Positions 19,162 through 22,797 of a stretch of DNA of 22,797 nt are shown piece after piece; positions within the stretch are counted from its first letter, which is position 1; every line of letters begins with the position of its first letter. The translations under genes and the position numbers were made by a program. Below the pieces are notes generated by a model that was not told where the DNA came from, searched no databases, and saw only the letters and a list, made by a program, of their open reading frames with translations. This DNA is from a virus. The stretch spans positions 1 to 22,797 of the IMG/VR virus record IMGVR_UViG_3300028173_000065. One strand, written 5' to 3'.

Positions 19162-19950
19162 ATGAAAGAATATTTAGGGAAAATAACATTAATTAAAAAC
19201 AAAAGAGGTGTCTATGATTTAGACACCTCGAAGGGATGTTGTAGTGGACTTGAAAATAATAAAAATGGATGTTATAATGATTGTTATGCCGCAAAAAATG
19301 CAAAAATATATGGTTATGATTTTAGTAAAACTGTTTTAAGAAAATTTGAAAGTGACAGACATAAACATAAAATCATTAAACAAATAAATAAATTTAATGT
19401 ACCGTTTATAAGAATTGGTACAAGTGGTGATCCTTCAGAAAATTGGGGACATACGTTAGATATAATAAAAAAAATATTAGCTGATTATCAATTAAGTTTA
19501 TTTCCTGAACAAAAAAAAGAAATAGTAATAATTACAAAACATTGGAATAAATTAACAAAAAAACAACTGAGTAAAATACGAAAATATAATATTTGTATTA
19601 ATACATCCTTATCAGCATTAGATAGTAAAAAGCAATTGAAAGCACGTTTAAATCAATATAATATACTAAAAAAATATTGTAAATCAGTACTAAGAATTGT
19701 ATCATGTGATTTTAATAAAAAGAATAAAAAAGGCTTAAAATTAAGTAAAATCCAGGATAAATTGTTTAAAAACGAAAATATTATAGACACTATATTTAGA
19801 TGTAGTAAAAACAATATTAATGTTAAATCGGGTTTAATAAATATTGAAAAAATTAAATTCTTAAATCAGTTATGTTATGTTAGTAGATTTAATAAAAATA
19901 CATATTTTGGAAAATGTAATAATTGTTTAGAACAATGTGGAATAACATAA
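19162..19950 (+). CDS. Radical-SAM-like protein, DUF5131-like
   Basis: 262 residues from the ATG at 19162. An N-terminal Cys cluster (C26, C27, C37, C41 in KGCCSG ... NGCYNDCYAAKNA) precedes a TIM-barrel-like series: FIRIGTSGDPSENW, EIVIITKHWNKLT, ICINTSLSALD. The spacing differs from the canonical CxxxCxxC but recalls radical-SAM relatives ending in DCYA. A second cluster CNNCLEQC (252-259) closes the protein and could hold another metal site. Coupled with the methyltransferase, it could perform a further modification step. A non-catalytic Fe-S protein is the alternative. Confidence 0.65.
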   Translation: MKEYLGKITLIKNKRGVYDLDTSKGCCSGLENNKNGCYNDCYAAKNAKIYGYDFSKTVLRKFESDRHKHKIIKQINKFNVPFIRIGTSGDPSENWGHTLDIIKKILADYQLSLFPEQKKEIVIITKHWNKLTKKQLSKIRKYNICINTSLSALDSKKQLKARLNQYNILKKYCKSVLRIVSCDFNKKNKKGLKLSKIQDKLFKNENIIDTIFRCSKNNINVKSGLINIEKIKFLNQLCYVSRFNKNTYFGKCNNCLEQCGIT

Positions 19951-19958
19951 TTAGAGAC

Positions 19959-20192
19959 ATGAAAAAAAAGAAACTAAAAAGAAAAATAGCAGATTTGGAG
20001 TTAAAAGTTGAATCGTACCATACAACGCTTATTGAAATGATAGCAGGGAATGCCAGAAACATTGATAAATTAAAGGAAACTTACAGGAAGAGAATTGCAA
20101 AAATTCACAAAAGAATAAATAAATCTCATTTATATTTATCAGAAAGAATAAGAAACCAATTGCCTTATAAAATTAGGGAAATAGATTTATAA
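19959..20192 (+). CDS. Small basic coiled-coil protein
   Basis: 77 residues from ATG 19959 (MKKKKLKRKIADLELKVESY...). Almost wholly helical and Lys/Arg-rich, with heptads throughout. An upstream in-frame ATG at 19923 would overlap the radical-SAM-like gene and add a non-helical tail, so it is not preferred. Probably a nucleic-acid-binding or structural accessory protein. Confidence 0.6.
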   Translation: MKKKKLKRKIADLELKVESYHTTLIEMIAGNARNIDKLKETYRKRIAKIHKRINKSHLYLSERIRNQLPYKIREIDL

Positions 20193-20219
20193 TAATTAAA
20201 TATAAAAAGATAAAAAATA

Positions 20220-20447
20220 ATGACAGAAAAAGACAAAAAGATTATTGAAGATGCTGAACGTGAAGATATACCTATTTTCGTATTAACAGCTAAAGACAAA
20301 TTAAGTATAAACGCATTGTCGGGATATGAAGGAGCTTGCAAAGGATATAACTGTGACCCAAATCATATACTCGGAATCGGAAGCCGTAAGATGCAGTTTG
20401 AACATTGGCAAATTAAAAACCCTGATAAAGTAAAATTACCTGATTAG
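20220..20447 (+). CDS. Hypothetical phage protein
   Basis: 75 residues (MTEKDKKIIEDAEREDIPIF...), with LTAKDKLSINALSGYEGACK and NHILGIGSRKMQFEHWQIKN. Two Cys (GACKGYNCD) may be functional. Helical start, compact C-terminal domain. Family not identified. Confidence 0.65.
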   Translation: MTEKDKKIIEDAEREDIPIFVLTAKDKLSINALSGYEGACKGYNCDPNHILGIGSRKMQFEHWQIKNPDKVKLPD

Positions 20448-20521
20448 AAACTAAAGCGGTGCGGGGACAAAGGTTTTACTTATATGTTTACCTTATAAAC
20501 TCACTGTATTAATAATAAAAC
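20448..20521. other. Short noncoding gap with a GC-rich patch and small hairpin
   Basis: No ORF. A GC-rich patch (GCGGTGCGGGGA, about 20455-20466) stands out in the AT-rich background, and GTTTA-CCTTA-TAAAC forms a small hairpin near 20487. No T run follows, so I cannot call a terminator. The promoter at 20522 begins directly after it. Confidence 0.35.
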
Positions 20522-20552
20522 TTGACAAATCAATAATTATAGACTATATTTG
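20522..20552 (+). promoter_or_regulatory. Near-perfect Bacteroidota promoter
   Basis: TTG at 20522-20524 (TTGAC), 20-bp spacer, TATATTTG at 20545-20552 followed by C. It drives the gene at 20573 with a short unstructured leader, unlike the hairpin leaders elsewhere in the window. Confidence 0.7.
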
Positions 20553-20572
20553 CAAGATGAAATAAAAAAACA

Positions 20573-20926
20573 ATGGAAGCAAAAGAATTAAGAATAAATA
20601 ATTATTACCTATCAACAAAATTTAACACTCCGGTAAAATGTAGCATTGAAGACTTTTATAATCTTTGTGTAGATTGTGATGGAGCAGAATTAGATTCCGA
20701 TATTATTGGAAATGTTTTTAAACCAATACCATTAACCGAAGAATGGCGATTGAAGGCGGGATTTGTAAACGACAAACTTAAAGCAGCACATAATACAATA
20801 ATTTGGTATAATAATCATATAGGAATAAAAGGAATGTTAGGGGTTGTTAAACCAGTTGAATGTAAATATGTACATCAATTACAGAATTTATTTTTTGCAC
20901 TTACTGGTACTGAACTTGATTTATAA
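20573..20926 (+). CDS. Conserved Bacteroidota phage protein of unknown function
   Basis: 117 residues. KELRINNYYLS at the start, PIPLTEEWRLKAGF in the middle and a final YVHQLQNLFFALTGTELDL are hallmarks of a recurrent Bacteroidota phage/prophage family. Mixed alpha/beta, soluble. Function unknown. Confidence 0.8.
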   Translation: MEAKELRINNYYLSTKFNTPVKCSIEDFYNLCVDCDGAELDSDIIGNVFKPIPLTEEWRLKAGFVNDKLKAAHNTIIWYNNHIGIKGMLGVVKPVECKYVHQLQNLFFALTGTELDL

Positions 20927-20980
20927 AATAGAAGAATATGCACAAAAACAAGTAAAATTAAACAATTAAAAAAATTAACT

Positions 20981-21262
20981 ATGAAAAATGGAATAGTAAT
21001 TACAGAAGGTTACCCAAAAAGAATGCTTGTTTGGAATGACGGAGAAAAAAACCATAAAAAAGAAAGAACAGTATTATGTATGATAATAGGGTGTTTATAT
21101 CCAGTAAGAGTTGTTAGCGCTCTTTCTGAAGTAGATTATATTAATAATGAACCGTTTAGTGAAACTGCATATCATTATTGTAAACCAATCCCAGAAGTCC
21201 AAAAAATGACAGTATCAGAAATATGCAAAGAACTCGGAAGAGAAATCGAAATTGTGAAATAA
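20981..21262 (+). CDS. Hypothetical phage protein
   Basis: 93 residues (MKNGIVITEGYPKRMLVWND...). It is beta-rich, with a short helical C-terminal MTVSEICKELGREIEIVK that also ends many other Bacteroidota phage proteins. Function unknown. An A-rich leader of about 50 bases precedes it. Confidence 0.7.
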   Translation: MKNGIVITEGYPKRMLVWNDGEKNHKKERTVLCMIIGCLYPVRVVSALSEVDYINNEPFSETAYHYCKPIPEVQKMTVSEICKELGREIEIVK

Positions 21263-21273
21263 AATTAACTAAT

Positions 21274-21579
21274 ATGATTATAAAAAACGGAATTATAGGA
21301 AGATCAGAAAATATTGTAGTAGCTTTGTTTGGAACAGGAACAATACATATAAGAAACGGATTTACACCAAAAGAATTTGGAGATGTTACATTTGTAACTG
21401 GTGAGCCAAAAAAAATAGGTGAAGAATGGAAGTGTGATGAAAGCGAAACATGGGATAATGCACCACCTGAAATAATATTTAGATTTACAAAAACAGAATC
21501 TATCGATGTAGTAATTCACAAATTAAATAAATTAAAAGAAACAATGCTAAGTAAAGAATTTATTAATCCATCTGAATAA
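21274..21579 (+). CDS. Hypothetical phage protein
   Basis: 101 residues from ATG 21274; an upstream in-frame ATG at 21223 overlaps the previous gene and is less likely. Beta-rich N-terminal part (IVVALFGTGTIHIRNGF) and a terminal helix (VIHKLNKLKETML). Acidic. No family recognised. Confidence 0.65.
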   Translation: MIIKNGIIGRSENIVVALFGTGTIHIRNGFTPKEFGDVTFVTGEPKKIGEEWKCDESETWDNAPPEIIFRFTKTESIDVVIHKLNKLKETMLSKEFINPSE

Positions 21580-21580
21580 T

Positions 21581-21588
21581 TAACTTTG
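21581..21588 (+). promoter_or_regulatory. Possible -7 promoter element before the terminase genes
   Basis: TAACTTTG matches the -7 element, and transcription would start at or just before the ATG at 21593. No clear TTG lies 18-21 bp upstream (the region reads TTTATTAATCC), so the call is weak; a phage activator might compensate. Confidence 0.35.
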
Positions 21589-21592
21589 TAAA

Positions 21593-21751
21593 ATGAAAGC
21601 AGAAATAATTAAAACTATCGAAGACCTTATTGAAGCAAAAAATAAGGGTAAATTAAACCATCTTAGTAGTACTGTTATTGGATGTATAGCAATAGCTATA
21701 AAAAAAATTGATATTGAAAGAAAACAATTTGGAGATTTAAACACAAGGTAA
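21593..21751 (+). CDS. Small hypothetical protein preceding terminase
   Basis: 52 residues (MKAEIIKTIEDLIEAKNKGK...), helical with a moderately hydrophobic second half (SSTVIGCIAIAIKKIDIERK). Its stop overlaps the terminase small subunit ATG (TAATG), so the two are coupled. Function unknown. Confidence 0.6.
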   Translation: MKAEIIKTIEDLIEAKNKGKLNHLSSTVIGCIAIAIKKIDIERKQFGDLNTR

Positions 21752-22329
21752 TGGAAACCGAAAAGAAATACACTAAAAAAGAGTTAAAAAAACTACTCAC
21801 CGAGAAACAAATAATATTTTGTCACCAAATTATAATAGACTGGAACGCAACAAGATCATATCAATTCGCATATCCAGATTCAAGTTATAATGCAGCAAGG
21901 TCAAGTAGTGCCGATCTCCTAACAAATCCTAACATATTGCAATACATTGATTTAATCAAAGATGACATAGAAAAAGAATCAGGTATAACCAAACTAAGAA
22001 ACTTAAAAGAACTTGCAAAAATAGCATACTCAACAATCGCACATTTACATAATACTTGGATAGAATTAAAAGAGTTTGAATCATTAACAGATGACCAAAA
22101 GTCATCTATTGAATCAATAGAAACAAAAGTTTTAAAAAAGAATGTAGTCATAAATGGAAAACCCGAAACAATAAATATTGAATTTATTAAGATTAAATTA
22201 TATTCCAAAGTGCCTTCAATTGCAGAAATAAGCAAAATGTTAGGACATTATGAACCAGAAAAACACGAACACGAAATTGATGATAAACGTATTTCAAAAG
22301 TAACAGTAAACAGACCAGATGGGAGTTGA
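21751..22329 (+). CDS. terS: Terminase small subunit
   Basis: 192 residues. The N-terminal LTEKQIIFCHQIIIDWNATR, then SYQFAYPDSSYNAARSSSAD and LLTNPNILQYI, is the helix-turn-helix DNA-recognition domain of Terminase_2-type small subunits. The central segment (KELAKIAYSTIAHLHN) is the helical oligomerisation region. It binds the packaging site and hands DNA to the large subunit encoded next, which starts 11 bp before this stop. Confidence 0.9.
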   Translation: METEKKYTKKELKKLLTEKQIIFCHQIIIDWNATRSYQFAYPDSSYNAARSSSADLLTNPNILQYIDLIKDDIEKESGITKLRNLKELAKIAYSTIAHLHNTWIELKEFESLTDDQKSSIESIETKVLKKNVVINGKPETINIEFIKIKLYSKVPSIAEISKMLGHYEPEKHEHEIDDKRISKVTVNRPDGS

Positions 22330-22797
22330 GTTAGATGTTGGTAAAAATTATGATGAACTTGATTTAAATTTTGATTGGGAAAAATCAAAGAAACAAATCA
22401 AGCAAATCTTTATCCTTGAAGGTGGTGGCGGTAGTGGTAAAACATGGGATATACTGCAATTTATAATAACATATTGTGACAATTATTTTAATTGGAATAA
22501 AGACATATTAATTGCACGTGATACTTATGCAGAATGTAAGAAAACCGTGATGAAGGATTTTTTTAAAATTCTTAAAAGACACGGAATATACAAAAAAAAG
22601 AATCATAAAGAATCACACCCGCAATCATATAATTTATATGGAAATGATATATTTTTTAGTGGATTAGATAGTGAAGGAGCACATGGCGAAAGACATGATT
22701 TTGTTTATATTAATGAAATATTAGGTACTGATTGGAATGATATAAAGCAAATTAATCAAAGATGTAATGAAGTTTTAATAGGAGATTACAATCCGGC
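22319..22797 (+). CDS. terL: Terminase large subunit, N-terminal part (runs off the right edge)
   Basis: First 159 codons. FILEGGGGSGKTWD (31-44) contains the Walker A P-loop G35-T42 of the packaging ATPase. ILIARDTYAECKKTVMKDFF matches the adenine/Q-motif region typical of TerL, and FVYINEILG is a Walker-B-like strand with NE instead of DE, as in several PBSX-type terminases. The C-terminal nuclease domain is beyond the window. It overlaps the small subunit gene by 11 bp. Confidence 0.92.
   Translation, partial: MGVELDVGKNYDELDLNFDWEKSKKQIKQIFILEGGGGSGKTWDILQFIITYCDNYFNWNKDILIARDTYAECKKTVMKDFFKILKRHGIYKKKNHKESHPQSYNLYGNDIFFSGLDSEGAHGERHDFVYINEILGTDWNDIKQINQRCNEVLIGDYNP

Noticed and set aside
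1-22797. CRISPR array, insertion sequence, integrase or attachment sites
   Set aside because: No regularly spaced repeats, transposase or integrase motifs and no terminal repeats were found in the window.

Overview
The window looks like roughly half of the genome of a tailed double-stranded DNA phage (or prophage) of a Bacteroidota host. Every supported gene is on the + strand, genes are packed with ATGA and TAATG style overlaps, and base composition is very AT-rich. The Bacteroidota assignment rests on promoters of the TTG-N18-21-TAnnTTTG type, no Shine-Dalgarno sequences but A-rich start contexts, and four secretory signal peptides that would be cleaved just before Gln (the Bacteroidetes Q-rule). 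No integrase, excisionase or CI-like repressor is visible, so lifestyle cannot be decided here.

Layout. 1-4522: end of the structural region, with a partial protein, a large beta-rich structural protein and three fiber-type proteins that unexpectedly start with Sec signal peptides; two of these share a duplicated shaft module. 4531-6538: small membrane proteins (holin-like and spanin-like), a hypothetical protein and an M15-family peptidase endolysin. 6539-6911: a terminator and an upstream control region for the early genes. 6912-8067: small early genes, with a GC-rich hairpin and a tRNA-like cloverleaf between the first two. 8084-9381: an ERF single-strand annealing protein and its PD-(D/E)XK exonuclease. 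9378-12653: small unknowns, an NUMOD4-HNH homing endonuclease and a PAPS-reductase-like PP-loop protein. 12827-14123: replication-type genes (DUF6291-like, DUF6633-like) with iteron-like repeats inside the first. 14128-17626: small accessory genes including VRR-NUC nuclease, YopX, DUF1367, an RNA polymerase alpha-CTD-like protein and a degenerate HNH protein. 17769-19950: a GNAT-DNA methyltransferase fusion followed by a radical-SAM-like protein, probably a DNA modification cassette. 19959-21751: small unknowns. 21751-22797: small terminase and the start of large terminase. The order fibers, lysis, early genes, replication, terminase fits a circularly read phage genome.

The most unusual signal is regulatory. 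Four genes (endolysin, HNH endonuclease, DUF6291 protein, methyltransferase) each have their own Bacteroidota promoter, then a short leader with a small ORF, then a strong terminator-like hairpin a few bases before the start codon. Two leaders (12715-12826 and 17667-17768) have unrelated sequences but the same crossing topology: segment A, segment B, A' complementary to A, B' complementary to B, then A'' (a second copy of A) directly before the start codon. This suggests leader-peptide attenuation, phage antitermination, or a structured translational switch, and I do not recognise it as a known element.

All functional statements are from reading the sequence; no database search or folding program was run.
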